From: Hartmannibacter diazotrophicus
GTDB lineage: Bacteria; Pseudomonadota; Alphaproteobacteria; Rhizobiales; Pleomorphomonadaceae
Length of the DNA stretch: 64,000 nucleotides
NCBI RefSeq assembly: GCF_900231165.1
Contig: NZ_LT960614.1
Coordinates: 4,604,001 to 4,668,000 of the forward strand
Direction of reading: 5' to 3'
Shown here: one piece after another, positions 8,228 through 16,726 of the stretch
Layout: every line of letters starts with the position of its first letter
How positions within the stretch are numbered: position 1 is the first letter of the stretch
Notes under the pieces: model-generated
What the model was told of the DNA's origin: nothing
Databases searched by the model: none
Seen by the model: only the letters and a program-made list of their open reading frames with translations
Program-made: the position numbers and the translations under genes

Positions 8228-9358
8228 TCAGGAGGCCGCCTTGGCCTGCCACTCCGGCAGATCGGCCTTTTCCGCTTCGTAGACCGTTTCCATGCGCGAC
8301 TCCAGTCCGTTGCGGGCGAGCGCATCGGCAAAGAGGCTGCGCACGGCCGGAGTCTCGTCCGCATAGTCGATCTGGTCGCCGCCGATCCGGCGGCTGATCC
8401 AGGCCTTCGGAACGCCCTGCGCATTCCGGATGGAGACCGATTCATGCTTGAAGGCGAGATAGCGGGCCGGTGTCTTGCCGGTGTTGAAATGCTGATGGAA
8501 CCACATGTTCGGCGGCACGATCATCGTTCCGACTTCCCAGTCGTAGCGCCGCGGCTCTTCGCCTTCCGGCCACATCAGGCTGTAGCCCTCGCCTGAGAGG
8601 ACGATGACATGGGCGCCCGGACCATGCCGGTGCCCCTTCTTGTAGGTGCCGATGGGAAACTGCGAAATGTGGCTGTTCATGGAGCCGCGCGCCATGTTGA
8701 AGCGGATGTGGCCGCCACCGGCGCCGCGCTCCTTGGCGGCGATCAGCGGCAGGTTGACCGCGTCGGGCACGAAATTGGTCCGGAGCAGAAGTCCCTGCTG
8801 TTCGCCCGGATCGGAGAAATAGTCGGGTTCGCCGTTGAAACGGCCGGCAAAATCATGCGCCGTGTTGAAGATGAAGGCCTCGTCTTCGTAAAGGTTCATC
8901 ACTGGCGGCGCATTGGTGACGGACACGAAGCGCGCCGGCGCCTGCCCCGACCCATTGAAATGCTGATGCCAGGCGTTGAGGGGAATGGCAAAAAGCGCGC
9001 CCTTCTGCCATTCGAAGCTGACCTTCTTGCCGGCGTCGTTCCAGACGGTCGTCGATCCGGTGCCGTCGAGGATCATGATCATTTCCTCGAACAGCTGCCG
9101 CTGCGGGGCGAGCTTGCCGCCCGCCGGAATCTCGCAGACATAGCAGTCATTGGAGGTGCGCGACGCGTCGTGATTGATGAAGACACCGCGGCCGCCCCGG
9201 CGCGCCCAGGGTTTCAGCTCCACCGTGTGAAGGTTCCGCACGTAGAAGGCGCTGATGATATCGAGCCCTTCGTCCGCGACCCATCGCGTATAGGGTGTTT
9301 CCTTTTCGGTCGCGAACTTCTTGGCCAGTTCGTCAGAAACGATCGCGTCGCCGGACAT
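8228..9358 (-). CDS. Bicupin (two-domain cupin) protein
   Basis: A 376-residue protein with two cupin barrels. The first spans about residues 60-170 (EEMIMILDGTGSTTVW, later AIPLNAWHQHFN). The second spans about 220-335 (KKGHRHGPGAHVIVLSGEGY, then PPNMWFHQHFNTG) and keeps a full HxH...H metal set. It resembles gentisate dioxygenase-type and related bicupins, so an Fe- or other metal-dependent oxygenase or isomerase role is plausible. A GTG at 9364 is also in frame, but GGAG spaced seven bases from the ATG at 9358 favours the latter. It is divergent from the EutA-like gene. The substrate is unknown. Confidence 0.8.
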   Translation of the reverse strand: MSGDAIVSDELAKKFATEKETPYTRWVADEGLDIISAFYVRNLHTVELKPWARRGGRGVFINHDASRTSNDCYVCEIPAGGKLAPQRQLFEEMIMILDGTGSTTVWNDAGKKVSFEWQKGALFAIPLNAWHQHFNGSGQAPARFVSVTNAPPVMNLYEDEAFIFNTAHDFAGRFNGEPDYFSDPGEQQGLLLRTNFVPDAVNLPLIAAKERGAGGGHIRFNMARGSMNSHISQFPIGTYKKGHRHGPGAHVIVLSGEGYSLMWPEGEEPRRYDWEVGTMIVPPNMWFHQHFNTGKTPARYLAFKHESVSIRNAQGVPKAWISRRIGGDQIDYADETPAVRSLFADALARNGLESRMETVYEAEKADLPEWQAKAAS

Positions 9359-9437
9359 GAACACACTCCTTTTCCTTCAGCGGCCCGCGCGCTCCGTGTC
9401 GGCGGTCCACCCCCGTCTCTTGATGTCTCCAAGCGGT

Positions 9438-9449
9438 AACCGATCGGTT
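9438..9449. promoter_or_regulatory. Palindromic operator candidate between bicupin and eutA-like genes
   Basis: AACCGATCGGTT is a perfect 12-bp palindrome, flanked by CGGT on the left and ACCG on the right. It lies in the 274-base divergent spacer, 80 bases from the bicupin start. It suits a dimeric regulator controlling both directions; the regulator is unknown. Confidence 0.4.
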
Positions 9450-9632
9450 CGACCGCGAGAAATATCGAAAATGGATGGGAGCCAACGGCTCGGCGACCTG
9501 CCGAGCCGTGGCCGAACGCCTGCGATCTTGCAGCCCTCGCGCAATCGGTCTGGCCCGGCGCTCGAAGACGCGAGACACCCGTTCTAGGATTGTCCCGGCG
9601 CGCAAGACCGGCAACAGGCAGGGAGAACGAGG

Positions 9633-11480
9633 ATGGCGGGCAATGTTCCCGGCGACGACGAGCGGCCCAACGACCCGGCCGGCCATACGATCGCCGACCA
9701 CCTTTACGGCGATGTCTTCGACCACGAGCATGGTCCGGACGCCGACCACGATCACGACGACGTCGATTTCGGACCGCTGGAGGAGAACCCGATCTGGATC
9801 TCCGATAACGTCCAGCTGACCAGCGTCGGCATGGACATCGGCTCGTCCGGCACGCAGGTGATCTTCTCGCGCGTCCTGATGCGCCGCATCAGCGAGGAAC
9901 TCACCAGCCGCTATATCGTCGCTGAACGCGAGACCCTCTACCAGTCACCGGTCAGCCTCACGCCCTACCGCAGCGACACCCGCATCGACGAGGCCGCCCT
10001 CGGCGCCATCATCGATGAAGCCTACGCGGCGGCCCGCATGTCGCCCGACGCGGTCGACACCGGCGTTGTGATCCTGACCGGCGAAGCCCTCAGACGCGAA
10101 AACTCCGAGGCGATTGCCGGCATCCTTGCCGAGCAGGGCGGCGAATTCGTCTGCGCGAGCGCCGGCCATCACATGGAATCGCGTCTGGCCGCCTACGGGT
10201 CCGGCGCGGCGCGGCTCTCCTACGAGACCGGCCAGCGCATCCTCAATGTCGACATCGGCGGAGGAACGACAAAGCTCGCGATCGTCGAGAAGGGCACGCC
10301 GACGGTCACGGCGGCGATCCACATCGGCGGGCGCCTGCAGGTGACCGCACTGGACGGCAAGATCACACGTCTCGATCCGGCCGGACGGCATCACGCCGAA
10401 CGCGCGGGGTTCGCCTGGGCCCTCGGCGACCGGGCGGCGCCGGAGGACCTCGACCGCGTCGCCGAACTCATGGCCAGAACGCTCGCCGAGGCGCTTGGCC
10501 CGGCGCCGTCCGATGCCGTCATGCAGCTCTATCTGACCGATCCGATCACCGACTTCGGCCGGATCGACGGCATCATGGTCTCCGGCGGTGTCGGCGAATA
10601 TGTCTACGGCCGCGAAACCCGCGATTTCGGCGACATGGGGCTAAGGCTCGGTCATGCCGTGCGGGACGCCTTCGCCAGGCTCGACATCCCCTTGCTGCCA
10701 GCCGCCGCCTGCATCCGGGCCACGGCCCTCGGCGCCTCCGAATACACGGTTCAGCTCAGCGGCAACACGAGCTTCGTCAGCCATCCCGGCAACCTGCTGC
10801 CGCGTCGCAACCTGCAGGTCGTCCGCCCGCTCCTTCCCGAATCCATGCAGGGCGCTTCGCCGGGCCTCATCGCCAGGGCGATACGCGACCACCTCGTCGC
10901 CTTCGATCTCGACGCGGCGAGGGCCGATTTCGCGCTGGCGCTCTCCTGGTCGGAGAAGCCGGACTATCCCTTGCTGCGCATTCTCGCGGAGGGTATCCGC
11001 GACGGATTGAGCGAAAGAATAGCCGCCGCGCTGCCCATCTATCTGATGCTCGACGGCGACATCGCGATGACCCTCGGCCGCATCCTCGCGGAAGAACTCG
11101 GCATCGCCAGCGATCTCCTGGTCATCGACAGCGTGCAGCTCTGGGATTTCGACTTCATCGACCTCGGCCGCATCCGGCTGCCCTCGCACACGGTGCCTGT
11201 GACGATCAAGTCTCTCGTTTTCAACGAGGACCCGCGCGCCATGCGCCCCTATCAGCGCCTTCACCATCGGTCCGGCACCGCGTCCGGCGATGGTTCGTCC
11301 CATGGTCATGGCCACAGTCACCACCATCACGGGACGCACAGTCACGGGCCGCACAGCCACACCCATGACCACCACGATCATGGCGACCACGGCCATGGCA
11401 TCCATCGGCACAGCCACGAGCCGGGCGAGGAAATGGCGCCCCCAGGCCATGAGAAGAGCGATGACGTCGTCCCGCGCTGA
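9633..11480 (+). CDS. EutA-like reactivase (actin-fold ATPase) with His-rich tail
   Basis: A 615-residue protein of the ethanolamine ammonia-lyase reactivating factor family. These ATPases release damaged cobalamin from B12-dependent ammonia-lyase. Seen here are the actin-type phosphate-1 loop GMDIGSSGTQVIFSR (about residue 65), the second loop LNVDIGGGTTKLAIVEKG (about 205) and the adenosine-type segment MVSGGVGEYVYG (about 315). The N-terminus has a short Asp/His stretch. Residues 545-590 form a tail with more than fifteen His in GH/SH/DH pairs, which the usual EutA lacks. No eutB, eutC or other B12 enzyme lies in the window, so the client is unknown. RBS GGGAGAACGAGG precedes the ATG. Confidence 0.8.
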   Translation: MAGNVPGDDERPNDPAGHTIADHLYGDVFDHEHGPDADHDHDDVDFGPLEENPIWISDNVQLTSVGMDIGSSGTQVIFSRVLMRRISEELTSRYIVAERETLYQSPVSLTPYRSDTRIDEAALGAIIDEAYAAARMSPDAVDTGVVILTGEALRRENSEAIAGILAEQGGEFVCASAGHHMESRLAAYGSGAARLSYETGQRILNVDIGGGTTKLAIVEKGTPTVTAAIHIGGRLQVTALDGKITRLDPAGRHHAERAGFAWALGDRAAPEDLDRVAELMARTLAEALGPAPSDAVMQLYLTDPITDFGRIDGIMVSGGVGEYVYGRETRDFGDMGLRLGHAVRDAFARLDIPLLPAAACIRATALGASEYTVQLSGNTSFVSHPGNLLPRRNLQVVRPLLPESMQGASPGLIARAIRDHLVAFDLDAARADFALALSWSEKPDYPLLRILAEGIRDGLSERIAAALPIYLMLDGDIAMTLGRILAEELGIASDLLVIDSVQLWDFDFIDLGRIRLPSHTVPVTIKSLVFNEDPRAMRPYQRLHHRSGTASGDGSSHGHGHSHHHHGTHSHGPHSHTHDHHDHGDHGHGIHRHSHEPGEEMAPPGHEKSDDVVPR

Positions 11481-12159
11481 CCTCCTGACGGGCCTTCGCA
11501 TTCTGGAAGCGAACGGCCTCATCGATTTCAACGGCCACGCCAGCATCCGCACCGAAGGCGGCCTTGTGATCAACAGCGGCAAGTCCGTCCGAAGCCGGCT
11601 TTCCGCCGACGACCTCGTGACAGCCGATCAGGCGGGCACCGTCGCTCCCGGTTGCGACGCCGCACCGATGGAAGTCCACATCCACACGGAGATCTATCGA
11701 CGCCGGCCGGATGTCGGCGCGGTCGTCCACGGACATCCGTTCTGGTCGACGCTGCTGTCGTCCAGCGGGCTGGATTTTGCCGTCGTCTTCGCCCAGGCCT
11801 CGCTTCTCGGCGACGTCATGCTTTATCCCTCGCCGCTTTCGATCAACACGCCGACTCTTGGCGGAGAGGTCGCCGACCGTCTCGGCGATCGCCGCGCGGT
11901 TCTCCTGCGCGCCCACGGCATCATCGTCGCGGCGGCGGACATCCGAACGGCCACCGTTCTTGCGCTGTATCTGGAAGACAATGCCAGACGCCAGTGCCTC
12001 GCCGCCCAGATGGGAGGCAGTTCCTACTGCTTCTCGGCGGATGAGATCGCCGTGTCGCGCAAAAATCTCGACCGGCCCAATCTCTATGCCAAGGCGTGGG
12101 ACTATTTCGAGGCCAAGCTGGCCTCGCCGCCAGCGCGATCAGAGCCCGAAATGCACTGA
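11461..12159 (+). CDS. Class II aldolase/adducin-family protein
   Basis: A 232-residue protein of the class II aldolase family (fuculose-1-phosphate aldolase/RhaD-like). These Zn enzymes cleave sugar phosphates or decarboxylate related acids. Metal-site candidates are VVHGHPFWS (about residue 95) and the later RAHGIIV histidine. The substrate-loop start GLIDFNGHASIR is clear. The frame runs further upstream inside the eutA-like gene. The ATG at 11461 is chosen because the aldolase homology begins there, with GAGAAG as a weak RBS; an ATG at 11449 is an alternative. It overlaps the end of the eutA-like gene by 20 bases, so the two are co-translated. Confidence 0.82.
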   Translation: MTSSRADLLTGLRILEANGLIDFNGHASIRTEGGLVINSGKSVRSRLSADDLVTADQAGTVAPGCDAAPMEVHIHTEIYRRRPDVGAVVHGHPFWSTLLSSSGLDFAVVFAQASLLGDVMLYPSPLSINTPTLGGEVADRLGDRRAVLLRAHGIIVAAADIRTATVLALYLEDNARRQCLAAQMGGSSYCFSADEIAVSRKNLDRPNLYAKAWDYFEAKLASPPARSEPEMH

Positions 12160-12342
12160 ATCGAACGAATGCTCGTCGATCCCCAGCGCCTTCAGTGACG
12201 CGGCGTCGGGACGGCGCCCGTAGCGGATGGCATTGGCGCAGGCACAGGCCGCATCAAGCTGGTCGAATATCTTCACGATGGGCCCGAAAAGCCCATTGGA
12301 GGAGCGGCGGGCCTGCCTGCCGCGGGTCTGTGAAAGGGACAT
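12139..12342 (-). CDS. Small unknown protein, 67 residues
   Basis: The ATG at 12342 is preceded by AAAAGGAG at seven bases, a strong ribosome binding site that singles out this short frame from a longer read-through. The product begins MSLSQTRGRQARRSSNG, then a helical stretch rich in Ala and Cys (LDAACACANAIRYGR) and ends near HSFDSVHFGL. It vaguely recalls DUF1127-like small Arg-rich proteins, but I do not recognise it. It converges with the aldolase gene, overlapping it by 21 bases, and lies downstream of the ferredoxin reductase gene on the same strand. Confidence 0.5.
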   Translation of the reverse strand: MSLSQTRGRQARRSSNGLFGPIVKIFDQLDAACACANAIRYGRRPDAASLKALGIDEHSFDSVHFGL

Positions 12343-12586
12343 GGCCGAACTCCTTTTCAAGTCAAATGCCATGTCCGAATTAGGCCTCTTCGCATCGCCG
12401 CATGTCTTGATCTGGATCAAGAACAACCCGCTGGCAGCACAATATTTTTGCGCGCGAGACCGCCTTTTCAAGGCGAAAGCCATCGCCCGCCGAACCGGTG
12501 AAAATCCGGCGGGTGAGGACGAGGATGGATGCGGTCGAAATCCTGCTCGCCGCGCCCGGAAAGCCTGAACCGGGCCGCAGGAAATC

Positions 12587-13597
12587 TCAGTAGAACTGAT
12601 CGAAATGAATCTGTCCGGCCGGCACGTTGCGCGCGACCAGCATCTGCTGGACCGCGGCGCCCATCGCCGGGGGGCCGGCGAAGTAGATTTCGCAATCCGC
12701 GAGACGCTCGCCGACGAGCTGTTCGGCCGCTTCATGGGCAAAGCCGCGCAGTCCGCTCCAATCGTTGGCCGCATCGGCCGCCGCGGAAACGACCGGATGG
12801 TAGTGAATGCGTTCGCCAAAGCCCGGCAGCGCCTCGAGCATTTCGCGGCCGCAAATGTCGCGCGCCGTGCGGCCGCCGTAGATGAAGTCGATGCGCCGTC
12901 CCGCGAGCTCCGGCGCGCTGGCCGCAGCGCGCGTGATCGAGATCATCGGCGAAAGCCCCGACCCGCCGGCAAGGCAGACAATGTCGCGGGGGGCATCCTC
13001 GCGCAGATAGGCCATGCCGTAGGGGCCGTCGAGCGTGATCCGGAAGCCCGGTTCGGCGGCCGCGAAGAGCAGGCCGGTCACCTCGCCATCCGGCACGCGC
13101 TTGATCTGGAAATGCCATTCGCCGGACTGGCCATCGGTGTTGCTCATCGAATAGGCCCGCTCGCCGCTCGCGCCGGGAAGCTCCAGCAAGGCATATTGCC
13201 CGGCCAGGAACGGACGCGGCGTGTCCAGCCGGAACCGGAACTCGCGAATATCGTGCGTGATGTCGCGCACTGCGATCAGTTCGGCGCCCTGACGCATCGG
13301 CCGAATGCGGCTTTCATAGCGCGGCATCATCCGAAGCTTGACGACGCAGTCGCCTTGCGGAAGCGCCTGACAGCCGAGCCGGCGCCCACGCGCAAGATCG
13401 CGCTCCGACAGGCCCGGCGGATCGGCCCGCCGGTGGATCACCTCGCCCTCGATGAGCTCGAAGCGGCAATTGCCGCACGATCCGACATTGCATTCGTAGG
13501 GAAAGCCCATGCCGCTGCGAAGCGCCGAGCGCAACACGGTGTCGTCCGGCTCGCAGGTCCAGCCTAGTTCCGTCCCCGCAACTGCGATCCTCGCCAT
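12587..13597 (-). CDS. Oxygenase reductase: [2Fe-2S] ferredoxin-FAD-NAD(P)H domains
   Basis: A 336-residue electron-transfer protein. Residues 1-90 are a plant-type [2Fe-2S] ferredoxin with C-x4-C-x2-C in YECNVGSCGNCRF and a fourth Cys in RLGCQAL. Residues 100-200 form the FAD domain (RAYSMSNT). Residues 205-336 are the NAD(P) domain (LAGGSGLSPMISI, ending with the family tail HFDQFY). It passes electrons from NAD(P)H to a Rieske oxygenase, here most likely the one at 15220-16506. The order ferredoxin-FAD-NAD matches benzoate dioxygenase reductase (BenC) rather than the phthalate reductase order. Confidence 0.92.
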   Translation of the reverse strand: MARIAVAGTELGWTCEPDDTVLRSALRSGMGFPYECNVGSCGNCRFELIEGEVIHRRADPPGLSERDLARGRRLGCQALPQGDCVVKLRMMPRYESRIRPMRQGAELIAVRDITHDIREFRFRLDTPRPFLAGQYALLELPGASGERAYSMSNTDGQSGEWHFQIKRVPDGEVTGLLFAAAEPGFRITLDGPYGMAYLREDAPRDIVCLAGGSGLSPMISITRAAASAPELAGRRIDFIYGGRTARDICGREMLEALPGFGERIHYHPVVSAAADAANDWSGLRGFAHEAAEQLVGERLADCEIYFAGPPAMGAAVQQMLVARNVPAGQIHFDQFY

Positions 13598-13705
13598 GGT
13601 CGAATGCTCCCTTCTCCGGCCTCGTGCGGACCGTCTGTCATTGTGGGAACCTGTCCGACCCCGGGCCGGCCCTTCCGGCCTGCCGCAGGCTCTGCGAGCC
13701 GATGC

Positions 13706-14557
13706 TCAGGGCCGCAGATAGCCGAGACGGGCCGAAATGCTCGTGGCCGTCGCCATCACGGTTGCGGACAGGTCGTTGAGTTTTTCGAGCGAAAGCCGAA
13801 CCGAGGGACCGGCCACGCCGACGGCTCCGGCGATCGCCCCGTCGGACCGGCGAATGGGGGCGGCAACGCAGCGGATCCCCGGCTCGCTCTCCTCGTCCTC
13901 GATGGCAAAGCCTTGCTGCCGCACATCGGCGAGGATCGCGCGAAGAGCCGCCGGATCGGTAATCGTCTGTCCCGTCCGGCCGGCCAGCGGCGGCGTCAGA
14001 AGCTGGTCGATCGTCTCCTCTGGGGCATAGGCAAAAATCGCCCGCCCCACGGCGGTGCAGTATCCCGGACGCCGGACGCCGATGTCGGAGCGCATGCTGA
14101 GCGCCTGACGGCTTTCCAGGTTGTAGATGTACATGATCTCGGTTTCGGTCGGGATGCCGAGAAGCACGGTCTCGCCGGTCCGTTCGCGCAGATCGAACAG
14201 ATAAGGGCGCGCCTCGCTGGAGAGCTCCATGCGCCGGCGCACCAGCGTGCCGAGGCCGAAAAGCCCGACCCCCAGCCGATAGCGCTCGGTCTCGGCATTC
14301 TGCTCCATCAGCCCCTCGGCCACGAGCGTCACCGCGAGCCGGTGAACCGTGCTCTTGGCGATGCCGAGCCGCTCCGCCAGCGCACTGACCCCGATTTCTG
14401 GTTCTTCTTCGGAAAAGGCCTTCAGAAGACGGATGGCCGTCGTCACCGACGACAGCCGGTTTCGTTGTGCCTTCGGCTTGCCCGATGCCGGGCGGGATGC
14501 GCTGCGCGTGGGCTTCATGTCCCCTTGGTTCCGCTCGATTTCTACCGCGCGTTCCAT
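13706..14557 (-). CDS. IclR-family transcriptional regulator
   Basis: A 283-residue regulator. The winged HTH is around residues 35-95 (TTAIRLLKAFSEEEPEIGVS, then ERLGIAKSTVHRLAV). The IclR effector domain follows to the end, with the typical GYCTAVGRAIFA and the C-terminal VGVAGPSVRLS. Start choice: the frame opens at a TTG at 14593, but the ATG at 14557 has GGGAGAG at a good distance; an ATG at 14518 with AGGGG is also possible. It sits between the reductase gene and the Rieske oxygenase operon and is the likely local regulator. A candidate operator is at 16634-16648. Confidence 0.92.
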   Translation of the reverse strand: MERAVEIERNQGDMKPTRSASRPASGKPKAQRNRLSSVTTAIRLLKAFSEEEPEIGVSALAERLGIAKSTVHRLAVTLVAEGLMEQNAETERYRLGVGLFGLGTLVRRRMELSSEARPYLFDLRERTGETVLLGIPTETEIMYIYNLESRQALSMRSDIGVRRPGYCTAVGRAIFAYAPEETIDQLLTPPLAGRTGQTITDPAALRAILADVRQQGFAIEDEESEPGIRCVAAPIRRSDGAIAGAVGVAGPSVRLSLEKLNDLSATVMATATSISARLGYLRP

Positions 14558-14589
14558 AGCACAGCTCTCCCAAACAACCACAGGCCCGA

Positions 14590-15108
14590 TCAAACCCTTA
14601 GGGACGTCAGGATTTCGGCGACGTAATCCTCAGCCGTCGAAACCACCAGCATGGCGGCATAGGGGCGGATCGCCTTGAGCGTCGCGGCAAGATCCGCTCC
14701 GCCCTCGCCGGCATTGAGGACGATGCCGGTTGCCAGCTTGCCGTGAACGAAACAGCAGTTGCCGACGACTTCCGCCGCGCCGGCGGGGCTGCCGCTGCCA
14801 ATGAGCATCATCGTCACGTCGGCGCCCGCGACCTCGGCGTTGAGGCTTGTCTCGTTGCCGTCGAGGTCTTTGAGAACCGCGTCGACCGGCAGGCTTGCCA
14901 ACTGGTCCGTCGCCGGCCGCGCGCGCACGTATTTGAGGAACTTCGCGTCGTTCCAGGCCATGCCGGCGAGCGACTTCAAGACACGCTCCCCCGTCGCGTC
15001 CAGCGCGATGATACGCGAGGACCGGGGCCGCGAGTTCGGCTTGTTGATCCGGTAACGGGCCTCGTCGACCGTCGTCACGCGGGCACTTTCGCTTAGTCCG
15101 AGTTGCAT
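14590..15108 (-). CDS. Unknown protein in Rieske oxygenase operon, 172 residues
   Basis: I do not recognise this family. The product is a soluble alpha/beta protein with one hydrophobic strand followed by a glycine turn (VTMMLIGSGSPAGAAEVVG) and a second strand near the C-terminus (AMLVVSTAEDYVAEIL), suggesting a small Rossmann-like or flavodoxin-like fold. Cysteines occur only as CC in GNCCFVHGK. The ATG at 15108 follows GGGAGAACGAGCG and is preferred to the longer frame. It lies 111 bases after the oxygenase gene and 32 bases before the IclR gene, so a helper role for the oxygenase is plausible but unproven. Confidence 0.7.
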   Translation of the reverse strand: MQLGLSESARVTTVDEARYRINKPNSRPRSSRIIALDATGERVLKSLAGMAWNDAKFLKYVRARPATDQLASLPVDAVLKDLDGNETSLNAEVAGADVTMMLIGSGSPAGAAEVVGNCCFVHGKLATGIVLNAGEGGADLAATLKAIRPYAAMLVVSTAEDYVAEILTSLRV

Positions 15109-15219
15109 CGCTCGTTCTCCCAATGGGCCGTCCAGGCCTTTCCTGGCGAAATCCGGGGCCGTACCCCGGATTTCCGCTTTCGCTCCGCCGGCCCTCTCAA
15201 GGGGCGCCGCCGGCACGGG

Positions 15220-16506
15220 TCACACCGACGAGTGCGCCTTCTTCGGCTCTGCGACCAGGGCATCGGCGGCAGCCACCTTGTAGGATTGGTCGACCGGCAG
15301 GACGACGGCGGCCGAACGCACGCGCTGGTGCTTCGGGTCGATGCCTGGCGGGCGGATTCCCTTTTCGTTGAGCGCCTTGGCCGCCCGCAGCAGCCGGTGC
15401 CTCGCCATGATGATGCCGTTGTCGGTCGAAACGAGGTTCTCCTTCGTCCGGTCGACGATCGGTCCCATGCTTTCCTGCAGCGAGGCATCCTGCATGGCAA
15501 TGCCCTCAACGCCCGAATAGGTGGTGCCAACGCGCTGGGCCTCGCGGTCCATCAGATAATCGTTGTCTTTGTTGGCGAGCGGACGATAGCTGCCCGGCAC
15601 ATAGGTTACGTGGATGCCCTTGCCGTCCTTCATCGCCTGCCGTTCTTCCGCCTTGAGGGCACGCGTCGGATGGTAGTCGAAGCTCCAGGCCCAGCAGTTC
15701 TGGTCATCGATGGGGATCCAGAAATGTCCGTGCACCGGATGGTCGCCGCGCGGCGGCACCATGGTGAAGGAGGGCATCACCCAGGGCGTGATGCGCCAGT
15801 AGTAGTGCCCTTCCTCGGCATTGCGGCGGGCGCCGATGAAGAGGCCGCCCTCGCTGTCGACGACCTCGAAGAAAGGCCGCTTGTCGGACATGTTGTACTT
15901 GTTGCCGCGGGCGCCCTTGAAGAGCGGATCGCTGGAAAGGTTGCCGCTGTGAAGCCACGACACGTGGCTGGAATCGATGCCGCCCTCCATGGCCTGCAGC
16001 CAGTTGCACTCCTGCCAGCGCTTGGAGGTGAAGGTCTGTTCGGGAGCGACGCGGGCGAACTCCCACTCCGGCTCCGGCGGCTGGTTCTCCTTCGGGCCCA
16101 TATAGGTCCAAAGCACGTCGCCGACCTTGATGAGCGGATAGGCCGCCAGCTTGATCTTCTGGCAGTAGCCGCTCTCTTCCGGCTCTGACGGCACATCGAT
16201 GCACTGGCCCGTATGGTCGTATTTCCAGCCGTGATAGGGGCAGCGGATGCCGCCCTGCTCGTTGCGCCCGAACCATAGCGACACGCCGCGATGGGCACAG
16301 AACTCGTCGATCAGGCCATAGTCGCCGTTGCTGTCGCGAAAGGCCAGCAAGCGCTCGCCGAGCAGCTTCACCCGCACCGGCGGGCTGTCGTTCTCGGGCA
16401 GTTCCTCGGCCAGAAGCGCCGGAATCCAGTAGCAGCGGAAGAAGTCTCCCATCACGGTGCCCGGATCGGTCTGGGTCAGGAGATCGTTCTGTTCCTTCTT
16501 CAGCAT
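15220..16506 (-). CDS. Rieske [2Fe-2S] oxygenase, phthalate 4,5-dioxygenase type
   Basis: A 428-residue terminal oxygenase. The Rieske centre is seen as CAHRGVSLW and CPYHGWKYD (C-x-H ... C-x2-H, about residues 70-95). The mononuclear iron site follows in the catalytic domain: EGGIDSSHVSWLHSG (D and two His, about 190-205). Length and motifs fit the phthalate 4,5-dioxygenase/vanillate demethylase group, which hydroxylates or demethylates aromatic acids. The frame opens at a TTG (16569). The ATG at 16506 is chosen because GGAGG lies eight bases upstream; an ATG at 16512 is too close to it. The partners are the reductase at 12587 and the divergent Rieske ferredoxin at 16727. Confidence 0.93.
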   Translation of the reverse strand: MLKKEQNDLLTQTDPGTVMGDFFRCYWIPALLAEELPENDSPPVRVKLLGERLLAFRDSNGDYGLIDEFCAHRGVSLWFGRNEQGGIRCPYHGWKYDHTGQCIDVPSEPEESGYCQKIKLAAYPLIKVGDVLWTYMGPKENQPPEPEWEFARVAPEQTFTSKRWQECNWLQAMEGGIDSSHVSWLHSGNLSSDPLFKGARGNKYNMSDKRPFFEVVDSEGGLFIGARRNAEEGHYYWRITPWVMPSFTMVPPRGDHPVHGHFWIPIDDQNCWAWSFDYHPTRALKAEERQAMKDGKGIHVTYVPGSYRPLANKDNDYLMDREAQRVGTTYSGVEGIAMQDASLQESMGPIVDRTKENLVSTDNGIIMARHRLLRAAKALNEKGIRPPGIDPKHQRVRSAAVVLPVDQSYKVAAADALVAEPKKAHSSV

Positions 16507-16633
16507 GGTCATTTCCTCCAGGAAGCGGCGCCCGGTTTCTGCCCGGTCTGCCGATTGCTGCCAGACCAAATCCGCTTGGCCGGGCGGGTTGACGTCGTTG
16601 CGAGACTTGCTATCTTGATGTTGTTCTTATATG

Positions 16634-16648
16634 CGGAACGACGTTTCG
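16634..16648. promoter_or_regulatory. Near-palindromic operator candidate (IclR type)
   Basis: CGGAAC-GAC-GTTTCG (one mismatch) lies in the 220-base divergent spacer between the oxygenase and Rieske ferredoxin genes, directly after a TTATAT -10-like hexamer at 16627-16632. Placement suits control by the IclR protein at 13706, but no second site was found to compare. Confidence 0.35.
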
Positions 16649-16726
16649 TTTTAAGAAGGCTACAGCCGGACGGGACCACGGTCAAGGCCGGCGAAGTGGG
16701 GCGGAACTGAAACAGAAGAGGAAGTC

